From Syngnathus acus (lineage: Eukaryota; Chordata; Actinopteri; Syngnathiformes; Syngnathidae), in assembly GCF_901709675.1 (NCBI RefSeq), contig NC_051089.1, forward strand, positions 310,001 through 374,000: a stretch of 64,000 nucleotides of DNA. Direction: 5' to 3'. The translations under genes were made by a program, and so were the position numbers. Positions 53,177 to 63,953 of the stretch are shown here, piece by piece. Within the stretch, counting starts at the first letter, position 1. Each line of letters begins with the position of its first letter. The notes below the pieces were generated by a model that saw only the letters and a program-made list of their open reading frames with translations, had not been told where the DNA came from and searched no databases.

Positions 53177-55711
53177 ATGTGTTCAAGAGGGGCAGCGCAG
53201 TGCGAGGAGGGACTTTGTGCAACAAAGGAGCGGCGAGGTCAACTGCCCGACGACGCCGTTTTCAACGAGACTCCACTTGTGGTCCACGCAGCAGGTCGGT
53301 TCACGATTCATTGGTCTTTTGCTCACGAGGGTCGCGTGCGTGCCGTCCCGTCCCATCCCATCCCCTCCCATCCCAGCTGCCTGCCTTCAGGTCAGCCCGA
53401 ATCGGTCGCCAGACAATCTCAAGGCACTCACAGACGAACGGAAAATTTGGCGCGCTCAGTCGGGCTACCGTGCATGTTTTTGGGGAATAAACCGGAGCAC
53501 CCAGAGGAAAGTCACGCAGGCACGTGGGGAACACGCAAAGTGCACACAGGAAGGCCAGAGCCGGAATGGAAACCGCAAAGGCGGACGTGCTAACGCGGCT
53601 AATGCTTTCCATCTCACTGGAAAGCCTCATGTGCACCTCCTGGTGGCCAAAGCCTTGATTGGCATTTGAACTGTGCGATTGCTTTTTTTAATCGATCAAT
53701 GTCCGCATGGAATCAAAAGCCTAAAATGTACGACAGCTAGCCAGACGGTGAGACATGAACTGGTCCAATTTCCGTTGATCAAACATGTCATGTAATACGC
53801 TTAACTAAATCTAAATGAACTTATTTGATGGCTTCTAGAGAAATGGAGGTGTTGGTGTGGATTTTTTTTCATTTGTTGCAAAACTCTGCTTTGAAATGAC
53901 AGTAGAGCAGTTATATTGATTATTTCTGTTGGCGACTCAATGAGACACACCATCAGTCACAACAGGAGACTTTAGCAAAATGTGTCTTGTGTCCTGCAGA
54001 TGTCACGGAAGGAGATCTCGGTTCTTGGCGGCGGCAGCAGCTGCAGTCACTCCACATCAAGCAGGAGGAGTGGCCCAAGCCGTGTCACATTAAAGAGGAG
54101 GAGGAGGAGGAGCAGGAGGATGAAATCACCACGTTTCAGTTGACTGACGTCAGTGTGAAGTTTGAGGAAGGTGAGGGAGAACACAGCGGAGGATCAAACC
54201 GTCTCGCGTCGGCCCCGCAATCAGATAGTGACGACGCCACCTCGCACTCTTCTTACCATGACGACGATGGACGCGCTCGACGTGACGTGACCGGTCAGAC
54301 TGACAAAAACCCACGTGTGAAATGTTCTCAGTGTGACAAAACCTTTGTCTACAAGTCAAGGTTGAAAAGACACTTGAGAACGCACACTGGAGAAAAACCA
54401 TTTAGTTGTTCCCTGTGTGGTAAAAGCTTCTCTCTCAAGGCACATTTAACGGCACACAACACGACGCACACCGGAGAGAAACCTTTTGCCTGCTCGGTTT
54501 GCGATCAGCGCTTCTCCAGAAAAGAACATTTAACAAGGCACACAAAAAGACATAATGGAGAGAAACCCTTTCCCTGCTCAATCTGCGGTAAAAGCTTCTC
54601 CGAAAAGACCCATTTGAAGATACACACCGGCACACACACGGGAGACAAGCCGTTTGCCTGCTCAGTGTGTGGCAAAAGCTTCACTCTGAATTCACTTTTA
54701 ACAAGGCACACACAAACACACGCTGAAGAAAAACCTTTTGTCTGCTCTGTTTGCGGGAAGAGATTTGGTCACAAGGGAGATTTGACCAAACACACGCGAA
54801 CGCATGCGGAAGAGAAACTTTTTGTCTGCTCCGTTTGTGGTAAAAGATTCACTCTGAAAGAAGGTTTGACCAAACATTCCAAAACGCACACGGGAGAAAA
54901 ACCTTGCGCTTGCCCAGTCTGTGGCCAACGCTTCTCGGAAAAGGCCCGCTTAACCAGACATATCAGAACACACACTGGGGAAAAACCATTTGTATGCTCA
55001 CTCTGCGGTCAAAGGTTTTCCGAAAAGGCCCGTTTAACGCGACACGCGCGGACGCACACTGGAGAGAAGCCCTTTGCGTGCTCCATTTGTGGGAAAACCT
55101 TCAACCGAAAGACCACGTTGAAAGCGCACACCCGAACCCACACTGGAGAAAAGCCTTTTGGCTGTTCACTTTGCGGCCAAAGATTCTCAACCAACGGGAA
55201 TTTAACCATCCACATGAAAAGACACGGCGGAGAGAAGCCATTCGCTTGCTTATTCTGCGGCAAAATGTTCCGTGAGAATGGACTTTTAAAAATGCACACG
55301 AGGAAACACACCGGAGAGCAGCCATTTGCCTGCGCACTTTGTGGCAAAAGGTTCTCCCAGCGGGCCGAGTTGACCAAACACGCGAGGACGCACACCGGAG
55401 AAAAACCTTTTGCCTGTTCAGTGTGCGACAAAAGATTCAACGAGAGCGGCCATCTCACCAGGCACACGAGAACCCACACGGGAGAGAAACCGTTTGTCTG
55501 CTCACTTTGCGGCAAAGGATTCGCCGAGAACGGCCACTTAAGACGACACACCAGAACACACGCGGAGGAGGAGCAGCCGGCCGGTGGCTCGCAGCCGGCC
55601 GGTGGCTCGCAGCCGGCCGGTGGCTCGCAGCCGGCCGGTGGCTCGCAGCCGGCCGGTGGCTCGCAGCCGGCCGGTGGCTCGCAGCCGGCCGGTGGCTCGC
55701 AACGGGTGTGA
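53177..55711 (+). CDS. C2H2 zinc-finger protein, 15 fingers, fish non-KRAB type
   Basis: A probable sequence-specific DNA-binding nuclear protein. Exon 1 (53177-53294) codes [20 protein letters not shown] onward, ends in phase 1 and joins exon 2 (54000-55711) to give 609 aa. Exon 2 starts [10 protein letters not shown], then an acidic segment with psi-K-x-E sites (HIKQEEW, HIKEEEE, VKFEEG), then 15 consecutive C2H2 fingers from [10 protein letters not shown] to [10 protein letters not shown] with TGEKPF or AEEKPF linkers. All fingers keep two Cys and two His. Fingers 8 and 9 share the recognition region [10 protein letters not shown]. The C-terminus is seven QPAGGS repeats ending QRV. No KRAB, SCAN or BTB domain is present. 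Orthology to a named gene cannot be assigned. Confidence 0.9.
53480..53610 (+). mobile_element. Dispersed teleost repeat fragment in the zinc-finger intron
   Basis: Words in order: gcatgtttttggggaataaa, ccggagcacccagaggaaag, tcacgcaggcacgtggggaa, gtgcacacaggaaggccaga, gccggaatgg, ggcggacgtgctaac. I recognise this order from an abundant fish repeat. It lies in intron 1 of the 15-finger gene. Confidence 0.6.
55571..55702 (+). repeat. 18-bp coding minisatellite (QPAGGS)7
   Basis: Seven near-identical copies of cagccggccggtggctcg, in frame at the 3' end of the 15-finger gene. Each carries a GCCGGC core. Confidence 0.95.
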
Positions 55712-56452
55712 TGAACGACGGACGAGTAGCTGGAGACGCTCAAGTGCGACCCTCCCTGTGGCACCGCAGGAGGGCGCTGTTGGACAGGGCATTTCCGGTA
55801 TAAATAGGAAGTCCCCAGTTACCGTGAAGTGGCAAGTTCCGGTGGGTGGGTGCCCAGGGAGATTGCTGGGCGCACGCCATCTGCCAATCTGGTAATGATT
55901 GCTTTTGTATTTCAGTGGTTGTTTTTTTTCCCTCTGGAATGATTATCGTCTGGTCAATGTGTTTTATATGACAGGGTGGATTAGTGGTCGAGGCTTCGCG
56001 TGCGAGTGACTGGGTTTGGGTGTGCGACACTTCAGGTAGGCGCTATTCTCATGTTTCTAAGCGTTCCATATTAAAATGGAGTTTCAACTGTTTAGGGACA
56101 CGTGTTTGCTTTTTACAGTTGCTCAGGTGTACCGTTGCCTGCTGTTCTTAGTTCTCGTTTTGTTGTTTCGGTTAGGCCGCCGCCGCGCTTGGGTCCTGTA
56201 AAGGCGGATCAACCTCGTGAATCTTTTCTCTGTTTGTCCCGTAACGTGTCACTAATAAACCTTGTCAACTTCATTTCTTCTTGCTTCATTCATTGGGAGA
56301 CCGACCACCCGCGCTACATTAAGTTCAAATGGCTCGATACAGTTCATGTACAAGGCCCGTTGGATTGAACTCACAGCAGTAAATACTTGGCTTTTTCCCC
56401 GGAGGTGAGGCTTGAGGAGCAAGGCTTGACTTGTGCGTGTTGTGCCCAGCAG
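55712..56452. other. Region between two zinc-finger arrays
   Basis: No first exon of the MC type was found here. It should hold the 3' UTR of the 15-finger gene and an intron or promoter for the next array. Confidence 0.5.
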
Positions 56453-57255
56453 ACGTGGGTGAAGAAGATCTTGAGCAGAAGCCGTGGAGCTCCTCCGGGA
56501 TGCAGCAGCGGGAAGCAGAGCCCTCAAACATGAAAGAAGAAGAAGAGCAGCAGGAGGAGGACGTCACCGCCTTTCCTTTGACCATTATCGTGAAGAGCGA
56601 AGACGACCCCGCGGGAGGCCGCCGATCGGACAGCCTCGTAGCGCCACGCTCGGAGAGTGACGACGCCACGTCGCGCTCCCGGGACACTGATGTTGCTCAA
56701 CACGCAAAAGGTGATCTGTGGAGTCACGCTGACAAAAAACATGTCAAATGTTCACAATGTGACAAAAGCTTTGATCGAAAGTCACTCTTGATAAGACACA
56801 CGAGAAGCCACACGGGAGAAAAACCTTTTGCCTGCTCGCTTTGCGGTAAGGGATTCTCGTTAAAGACAAATTTAACAATGCACATAAGGACACACACCGG
56901 GGAGAAACCCTTTGCCTGCTTCGTGTGTGGTAAAAGATTTGCTAAAAACACAAATTTAACCATTCACACGAGAACGCACACTGGAGAAAAACCTTTTGCG
57001 TGCTCCTTTTGTGGGAAAAGATTCACTCAGAAGGGAGATTTGACAATGCATACCAGAACGCACACGGGAGAAAAGCCTTTTGTCTGCTCCGTATGCGGCA
57101 AACCATTTACGGAGAAGAAAAATCTAACCACGCACGCTCGAACGCACACTGGTGAGAAACCGTTCAAGTGCAGCGTGTGTGACAAAAGCTTTTATGTCAA
57201 GCGCGAGGTGAAGCGACACAGGTGTGCCGGTGAGAAGAGCGACGCTCGCTCTTGA
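56453..57255 (+). CDS. C2H2 zinc-finger exon, 5 fingers plus a C2HC-like sixth; first exon not found
   Basis: A single 803-nt exon in the family's phase. After the acceptor (cccagcag, a NAGNAG pair) it reads DVGEEDLEQKPWS, then acidic NMKEEEE and IVKSEDD, then fingers [50 protein letters not shown]. The last is FKCSVCDKSFYVKREVKRHRC, where the final His position is Cys. The stop is at 57253-57255. No separate MC-type first exon lies in the 740 bp upstream. The exon is phase-compatible with 53177-53294, which would give 306 aa, so it could be an alternative last exon of that gene or a gene whose first exon I missed. Confidence 0.7.
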
Positions 57256-58662
57256 CCCAACGGAAGAAAGCCAGGCCGCTTGGAAACGAGCTGATTTTCA
57301 ATCAATAAACTGGGCGAGTGAAGAAGCGCACGGTGTCGTGCGACTGAGTCACTTCTGTCAAAAGTCGACTCAAGGTCCTCTGGTGAGTTCCTTGAACGCT
57401 TCCTGTTTAGCACTCAAACGGTGCTCCTTCACTTTGAGCTGCCACTCCAGCGTGTGTGTGTGCGTGGGGGTTGTGTGTCACCGCGTGTCCAAAATTCATC
57501 CTGACAACCACAAAGAGGTATTTGCTGTCACATGTTGAAATGATTTTGGTGTGTGCAGATTTTCTACAAAGTGAAACATCCATTTTAGTGATGGAAAAAA
57601 AAAAAACACTTTCACCCAATCTTCAGTCATGAATGAACCGCAGAGAATTGGACGTATGGAAAAGCTGAGTTCCTTTTTTCTGATCGCAATCAAGTCAGCA
57701 GTCCGACTCCAGGCGAGTATGGGAAAACGTCCAGAAGTGGCGAGCCTTCCCAGCAGGGCAAAACATCTTCCAGGAGGAAGCCAGCCAGCCAGCTAGCCAG
57801 CCAGCCAGCTATGCAAGCCATCCATCCAGCCAGCCAGCCGGCGATGCAAGCCATCCATCCATCCATCCATCCAGCCAGCCAGCCAGCCAGCCGGCGATGC
57901 AAGCCATCCATCCATCCATCCATCCATCCATCCATCCATCCATCCATCCATCCATCCATCCATCCATCCATCCATCCATCCATCCATCCATCCATCCATC
58001 CATCCATCCATCCATCCATCCATCCATCCATCCATCCATCCAGGACAAGAACCACTGTGAGCAAAAAGAACAGAAAGGCGACCGCTCTATTCTTCCGACT
58101 GATGAGTCGAATGTTGACCTTTTGGCAAGGCGTCTTAATAGTTACAAGTGGCACAAGAAAACCAATACTGAGCGTCAAAACTCGGTGACAATTCTGGAGG
58201 TATTTCTTTATTTTCGTTGGGACTTTTCTTGGCCTCCTGGGGCTTACATGTTGTTCATATTTGTCAACAAACGCCGTGAAGCCTTTTGAGCCCTTTTTTT
58301 ATTTCCTGCGACAAAGGCCGACAGAAATCCGCTGGACTTGACCTGAGAGAGAAACGCAGGCCTCGCTCACGCTGAATCCCAGACGGACACTTGAGAGCGG
58401 TAAAGGTTGGACCCTTACGATGCTTTCTACTTTCAAATGTACACTCAATGACAAGACGATTGCCGCGTTGGGTGTTCTCGCAAAATACGTATTTCCTTTT
58501 TGCATTCATTTCATGCATTTTTCAGTCCAACTGTTTATTGCTTTTGTTGCACGTTAGGTAAAGCTGGTCGCAGTACGAGAGTGGGAGGGAGGGAGGGAGG
58601 GAGGGGCAACATTGAGGTTTCCAACGTTCCACACGCAGACACTCGGCAGGTCAAAGCATTCT
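57256..58662. other. Region between convergent zinc-finger genes
   Basis: Apart from the large composite tetranucleotide repeat at about 57780-58042 nothing was recognised. A (GGGA)n run lies near 58579-58603. Confidence 0.5.
57780..58042. repeat. Composite (CCAG)n/(CATC)n repeat block
   Basis: Alternating (CCAG)n and (CATC)n runs separated by recurring cggcgatgcaagccatc-like junctions, then a pure (CATC)n tract of about 140 bp. It is a higher-order repeat of microsatellite modules. Confidence 0.95.
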
Positions 58663-60870
58663 CTAGCGCGTGTGTGTTGGTGTGTGCTTTGTCAACTCGT
58701 CTCTTCGAGTGAATATTTGACCGCAAATTGAGCAGGCAAAAGGTTTCTCCCCAGTGTGAATTTTTGTGTGTATTGTCAAATGTCCCTTATAAGAAAAGCT
58801 GTTACCGCAAACTGTGCATGCGTAAGGTTTCTCACCAGTGTGTGTTTTGAGGTGTTCTCTCAAATCTCTGTTCTCAGAGAAACTTTGACCACAAATAGTG
58901 CATGCATAAGGTTTCTCACCCGTGTGAGTTCTCGTGTGGACTGTCAGTTGACTCTTATGAGAGAATCGTTGACTGCAAAGCGAGCAGGCAAAAGGTTTTT
59001 CTCCAGTGTGCGTTCTTGAGTGTATAGTTAAGTTGCCCTTCAGAGAGAACCTTTGACCACAGTCCGAGCAGGCAAAGGGTTTCTCCCCACTGTGTATTCT
59101 CGCATGATTCCTCAAGTCTCTCTTTACGGAGAATCTTTGACCGCAAACTGAGCAGGCAAAAGGTTTCTCTCCAGTGTGTGTGATTGTGTGTTTTGTCAAA
59201 TGACTTTTATAGGAGAATCTTTGATTACAAACTAAGCAGGCAAAAGGTTTCTCGCCAGTGTGTATTCTCACGTGTCGTTTCAAAACCCACCTGTCAGCAA
59301 ACGTTTTACCGCACTGACAACATTTGCAGCGCTTGTTGCCAGTGTGAAATGTCACATCAGCGTCAGACTCTTCATCGTCATCATCGCACACTGATAGTGG
59401 AGCCAAGAGGCCGTCTGCTTGTGACGCTCCATCGCCCTCTGCTGTCACTTGTTGACTTGAGCCGCCGCCGCTGCTGCTGCTTGGAGGCTCCGCCCCTCTG
59501 CTCTCCCCACTCTGAACTTCATCACCTTCACTCTTCAGAGGGTCAGAGGTCAACGGCCAAGCGGTGAGATGCTCCTCCTCCTCTTTGACGTGCTCCTCCT
59601 CCTCCTCTTTCATGCCAGGAGACTGCAGCAGGTCTTCCGCTTGATTGTGGGGGGCCTCTTCATCTTCTGCTTCAGGTGAGCAAAACAACAAGGTTTGGTC
59701 GGGTGGTACTAAAATGATTCCAAAGCAGAACAATATCAATGGCAGATCCCGTCCTTTTGTGTCACGTACTTACACCTTTGACTCTTCAAGTGAGAAACTG
59801 TGTCGTCAAAAGCAACTTTCCTTCTGACACAGTCTGTTTGAATGGAAACTTTTGAGTTGCATCATTTTGTGATTCAATCTATCTGGAAGCAGCTCACACT
59901 TCCTCTTTGCGTTCCGCACTTTTGAATACCGTACGTCTGAAGTCGGGAGCGTGACATAACGAGCCGTCTCATGATTGTGAGGCAAAAAGGTTTTCCGCCC
60001 GTGCTCTGGATCACCTTCTTCACTCTTGACGATGACATCGGTCAAGGGAAAGGCGCTGATCTCCTCCTCCCGTTTGTCGTCTTCCTTGAGGTGAGGCGGG
60101 TCGGGCTCCCGCCGCTCAACATGAAGATCCTCCTCCGTGAAGTCTGCAGGACGCAAGAAGACGATTGCCGAGGCTTTAAACACGCAGTTGTGTCTGGCAG
60201 ATCCAACTGAGCCAGTGACATTTTGAATCGGGCTGGACAAGCTGTATCGAGTCATTTGCCAGGTGGACGTCATTCAAAATTGGAAATGAAGCGACGCCGC
60301 TTTGTAAATCCGTCTGGATGGGCAACAGCGAAAGTCCCTCTTTTTCTCACAACAGACGACTCCATTGTCAATCGTTACAAAGGAGTTTGTGACCGTGACC
60401 TCGAATTAGCTGTCGCACCCCACTTACAGGCAATCAAACCAAACACAATGTGGACGAAGCTCCGTGTTATTTGACGCTCGCGGCTGTCGATTTTCTGTAA
60501 ATGCCCTGTCCGTGTGGAATGAACCACCTCAAAACCCAAGGAATGCAATTTGATCTCTCTCGACGCGGTAGGACACAGCACGACTGGGCACTCGGTCGAC
60601 TATTCTCACACTTTGACACGTACTCATCAGGTGATTTTTAAGCAAGCTACCGCTGGAGTGCACAATCATTTGTAAACGCAAAACGCGGTCAGTCGTCATG
60701 ATGGAAAAGAGAAAGGAGTGAGTAAGTCAAGTGACGCAACCTTTGCGGTGGAACACAACTCGAGGCTTCTTGCAAACACCATCCGGTTGTTGACCTTTTC
60801 GCCTGTTCCTTGTTGTGGTTTCACAAACTTCTTCCTCGTAATCTTCTTCTTTGACGCGTTTAGCACACAT
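58663..60870 (-). CDS. C2H2 zinc-finger protein, 8 fingers, fish non-KRAB type
   Basis: Exon 1 (60741-60870) codes [20 protein letters not shown] onward and ends in phase 1 (AAAG|gttgcg). It joins 58663-59666, giving 1134 nt, 377 aa. After EDEEAPHNQAEDLLQSP the acidic part holds MKEEEEE, HVKEEEE and PLKSEGD, a Ser/Gly-rich stretch, then eight fingers from CKCCQCGKTFADRWVLKRH to FTRRDELTKHTPTH. All ligands are kept. An alternative exon without fingers lies between the two exons (59806-60143). The start faces the next gene's start 780 bp away. It is probably a nuclear DNA-binding protein; no named orthologue can be assigned. Confidence 0.87.
59806..60143 (-). pseudogene. Finger-less alternative or relic zinc-finger exon
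   Basis: A phase-1 acceptor (gcgtcctgcag) opens an exon reading DFTEEDLHVERREPDPPHLK, then EEEISAFPLTDVIVKSEEG, the family's acidic module with two SUMO-type sites (LKED, VKSE). The frame continues about 60 residues without any finger and stops at 59806-59808. It splices in frame to exon 1 at 60741-60870 (155 aa). Either the finger array was deleted, or it makes a short finger-less isoform. Confidence 0.6.
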
Positions 60871-61650
60871 TTCACACGACAATCAACAACACTTGACACT
60901 CACAGACGGTCTCGCTCACACGCCCGTCTCTTTGTTAGCGGCTAGCGAGCTAAGCTAAGCTAAGCTAAGCTCTCGGGAAGTTTCAACGTGCGCTGACACG
61001 AGTTTAGACTGATTCAAGTAACGATCATGATATATGTCTTTGGAGATTACGTCAAGGAGTGATGGAAGTCCTGTGTCGCGTTCTTAGTATGTTCCAAAAT
61101 CATGTCATCCGAATGTTTATACTTCCGTCTCTTTTGTGACGTAACGTCCCGTCACACAACACCCTGGCCGACGCAATACGGCCATCTAGCGGTGATGACG
61201 GCAAATAGCACAAACTGCTCACTCACCATCGGCAAACGCAAGTGTTTGATGACGCATTTTCTTACTAGGCGCAATGTTCCAACTGCGCACTCGGTCCAAT
61301 TTCGATGAAAAAATATATCCCTACTCTCAGCATTGTGATGCATATTAAGTTCGACCAAGCGGAGTTGCCGTACTTCGTCGCACTTGTCTGCTGCGGTGCG
61401 GCTAACCAAACGGGCTACGATAAATAACTTCCTAAATTCTGCAGAACGCATCGAAATCTTTAGGGGAGTAAAAATCCTTAAGTAAGTCTTCGTGGCCGGA
61501 TAAAGTCCTCTCGATGCACATTGAACATTCTCCATTTAACATAGCGTAGCTAGCTTGCTAGCCAGGGGTAACAGTCGCGCGTTTGTTAGCATCACGAAGC
61601 TAATTTGAGACCAAATGTGAATGTAAAGAACTTGTGATCATCGTGTGAAA
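60871..61650. promoter_or_regulatory. Divergent promoter of two zinc-finger genes
   Basis: The two ATGs face away from each other across 780 bp. Motifs: TGACGTAA (CRE-like) near 61136-61143, acttccgtc (ETS-like) near 61119, and ggccatctagcggtg at 61180-61194, which is CTCF-like on the minus strand (CCGCTAGATGGC). A (AGCTA)n run lies near 60946-60970. Confidence 0.5.
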
Positions 61651-63458
61651 ATGTGTGCCGAATGTGTGAAAGAAGAAGATTATGAAGAGGAACTTTGTGG
61701 CTCAAAAGAGGCGAACGAGCGACAATGGCTGCATGCACATTGCAAGAAGTCTCGAGTTGAGTTCCACGGAAAAGGTTTGTTCCTTTTTGTACTCTCACCA
61801 ATTGACTTTGTTGTTGTTGGAATAATCACAATCACTGACATGCTGTACGTATTTTCACATTTTATGCAGCAGTCTGTATTACAGCGGTACTTTGATTGAC
61901 AGGTTTAACTCAAGCGAGTAGCTTTATTTATTTACTCCAATCGCCTTTCCCCCCTTGAGCCCTCACCCTCAAATACCACAATTATTCTTATTTATTTGTG
62001 TATTTGTATGTTCATTTATTTATTTATTTTCTTCCAGATCCAGCCTGATCATTTATTAGTTGATATTATCTACAGTGGATGTAGAAAGTCTACACACGTC
62101 TGATAAATTGCAAATTTGTTCTGATTGAAAGAAATTAGATGGACAAAGCTTTTATAGCAACTCTCAGTCCTTTCAGCTATGGTACTTTTCATGTTAACTA
62201 GTTTATTCATGTTCTTTTAGACAAGACTGATACTTTATTTTTTTTAAAATTCTATTCAACAGGTTTATTCCTGTTTGTTTAGCCAAGAGTGGTACAAAGA
62301 ACAAAAAATATATTGAATTATTTGTCTTTAATAAATCTTTCGGTATACTCATTTCATGATTTTCCATGAGTGTGCTGACAGAATGAAACAGAGCACTTTT
62401 GTTATTCAAAGCTAATACTTATTTATAGATTATTTGTGGTATTGAATCAATAAAGCATCCTCCATTGTATTTCAGAGCAGCCACACTTCAAAGCGGAAGA
62501 GCAGGGGGGAGACGTCAGTGAGTTTCCATTGACTTTTGTCGTTGTCAAGATTGAAGGTGAAGACAACTGTGAAAGTGAGGAGAACAGAGGGACAGAGCCG
62601 TCAAGCAGCAGCAGCAGCATGCTCAGCAGCAGCAGCATGCTCAGCAGCAGCAGCATGCTCAGCAGCAGCAGCATGCTCAGCAGCAGCAGCATGCTCAGCA
62701 GCAGCAGCATGCTCAGCAGCAGCAGCATGCTCAGCAGCAGCAGCAGCAGCAGCAGCAGCACACCTCAACCCCTGACAGCAGAAGGTGATGGAGACCACTG
62801 TGGAGGAGCACCATCCCACAGCCCCTTGGCTCCCCTCTCGGACGGTGATGACATAACGTCACACTCTTCTGAAACTGATGATGAGGAACACGCTCATGCG
62901 GACATGCCATTTCACATTGACAAAAAGTATGCAAAATGTTCACATTGCGACAAATCTTTTTACAAGTCCTCACTGAAAAGACACACAAGAACGCACACGG
63001 GAGAGAAACCTTTTGCCTGTTCAGTGTGTGCTAAAACATTCTCGAGAAAGGGAGATTTAGCAACACACCAAAGAACACACACAGGGGAGAAACCATTTGT
63101 CTGCCTTTTTTGTGGCCGAAGATTCACTCAAAGTAACACTTTGACAGCACACACTAGAACGCACACTGGTGGCAGACCTTTTGCTTGCACCCTTTGTGAT
63201 AAAAGATTCACTCAGAGAGCAAATTTAATAGCACACACAAGAACACACACTGGAGAACAACCGTTTGCCTGCTCAGTTTGCGGCCAAAGATTCTCCATCA
63301 AAGCAAATTTAACAACACACACAAGAACACACACTGGAGAGAAACCTTTTGCCTGCTCAGTTTGTGGTCGAAGATTCTCTGTGAAGAGAAATCTCATGAG
63401 ACATTCAAGAAGACACACTAGCGAGAAACCTGTCAGTTGCAATGTAGCCAGTCTGTGA
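61651..63458 (+). CDS. C2H2 zinc-finger protein, 6 fingers, fish non-KRAB type
   Basis: Exon 1 (61651-61774) codes [20 protein letters not shown] onward and ends in phase 1 (AAAG|gtttgt). Exon 2 (62476-63458) follows a ttgtatttcag acceptor; total 1107 nt, 368 aa. Exon 2 begins [20 protein letters not shown], with psi-K-x-E sites FKAE and VKIE, then a Ser-rich coding minisatellite, then [20 protein letters not shown] and six fingers. Finger 1 ([16 protein letters not shown]) is one residue short between the second Cys and first His. The linker before finger 4 is TGGRPF instead of TGEKPF. Exon 1 resembles that of the divergent neighbour, implying an inverted duplication. Probably a nuclear DNA-binding protein. 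Confidence 0.88.
61880..62475 (+). other. AT-rich intron of the 6-finger gene
   Basis: Contains (TTTA)n stretches near 62010-62030. No exon or other feature seen. Confidence 0.5.
62604..62760 (+). repeat. 18-bp coding minisatellite (SSSSML)n
   Basis: About seven copies of agcagcagcagcatgctc in frame, ending in a pure AGC run, in exon 2 of the 6-finger gene. Gives a Ser-rich linker between the acidic part and the fingers. Confidence 0.95.
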
Positions 63459-63953
63459 CTTTTCAACCATTAAAATGTTATACCACTGTTTAAAGGCATG
63501 TTTGAAGAAAAAAAGAACACACACACGCACAGATGCAATCTAAATCAATCAACTTGTTTTCAGTCCGAGGTGTTCAGATTTTTGATGTACAATCTGCGAT
63601 GATAAAGCAGTGATGTTCGTTTGGGAAGGAATGAAGTGAGTTGACTTAAGAGAGATAGGCCATGTCAAAATCCCCATTTTCGACTGGCTTGATGTAGGTC
63701 GGTGCTCTTTGCTATTCCACGCGGAGTCATATGTTGGTTGGTTGGTTGCTAGGTAATGCCCCTCGAAAGTGTTGAATGGCGATGAGCATTTCAGGTTGCG
63801 GTCAGATCAAAGCAATTGCTCAGAAGTCTTCATCGCCAAGGCAGCACTTTATTGGGCGGCCGCTGTAACAATGAACAAATCAATCAATACCAAAGTAGTA
63901 AAAAGCCCAAAAGTCAACCGACATCCGAGTCGCCGCCTGGCAAGTGACGGAAA
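63459..63953. other. Region downstream of the 6-finger gene
   Basis: No feature recognised beyond presumed 3' UTR sequence; no canonical AATAAA close to the stop codon was noted. Confidence 0.4.

Noticed and set aside
57690-58289. MDGW or IHPS repeat proteins
   Set aside because: Frames across the (CATC)n microsatellite; no splice or start context.
62447-62761. Minus-strand Leu-rich membrane-like protein
   Set aside because: It is the complement of the (SSSSML)n coding repeat of the 6-finger gene.
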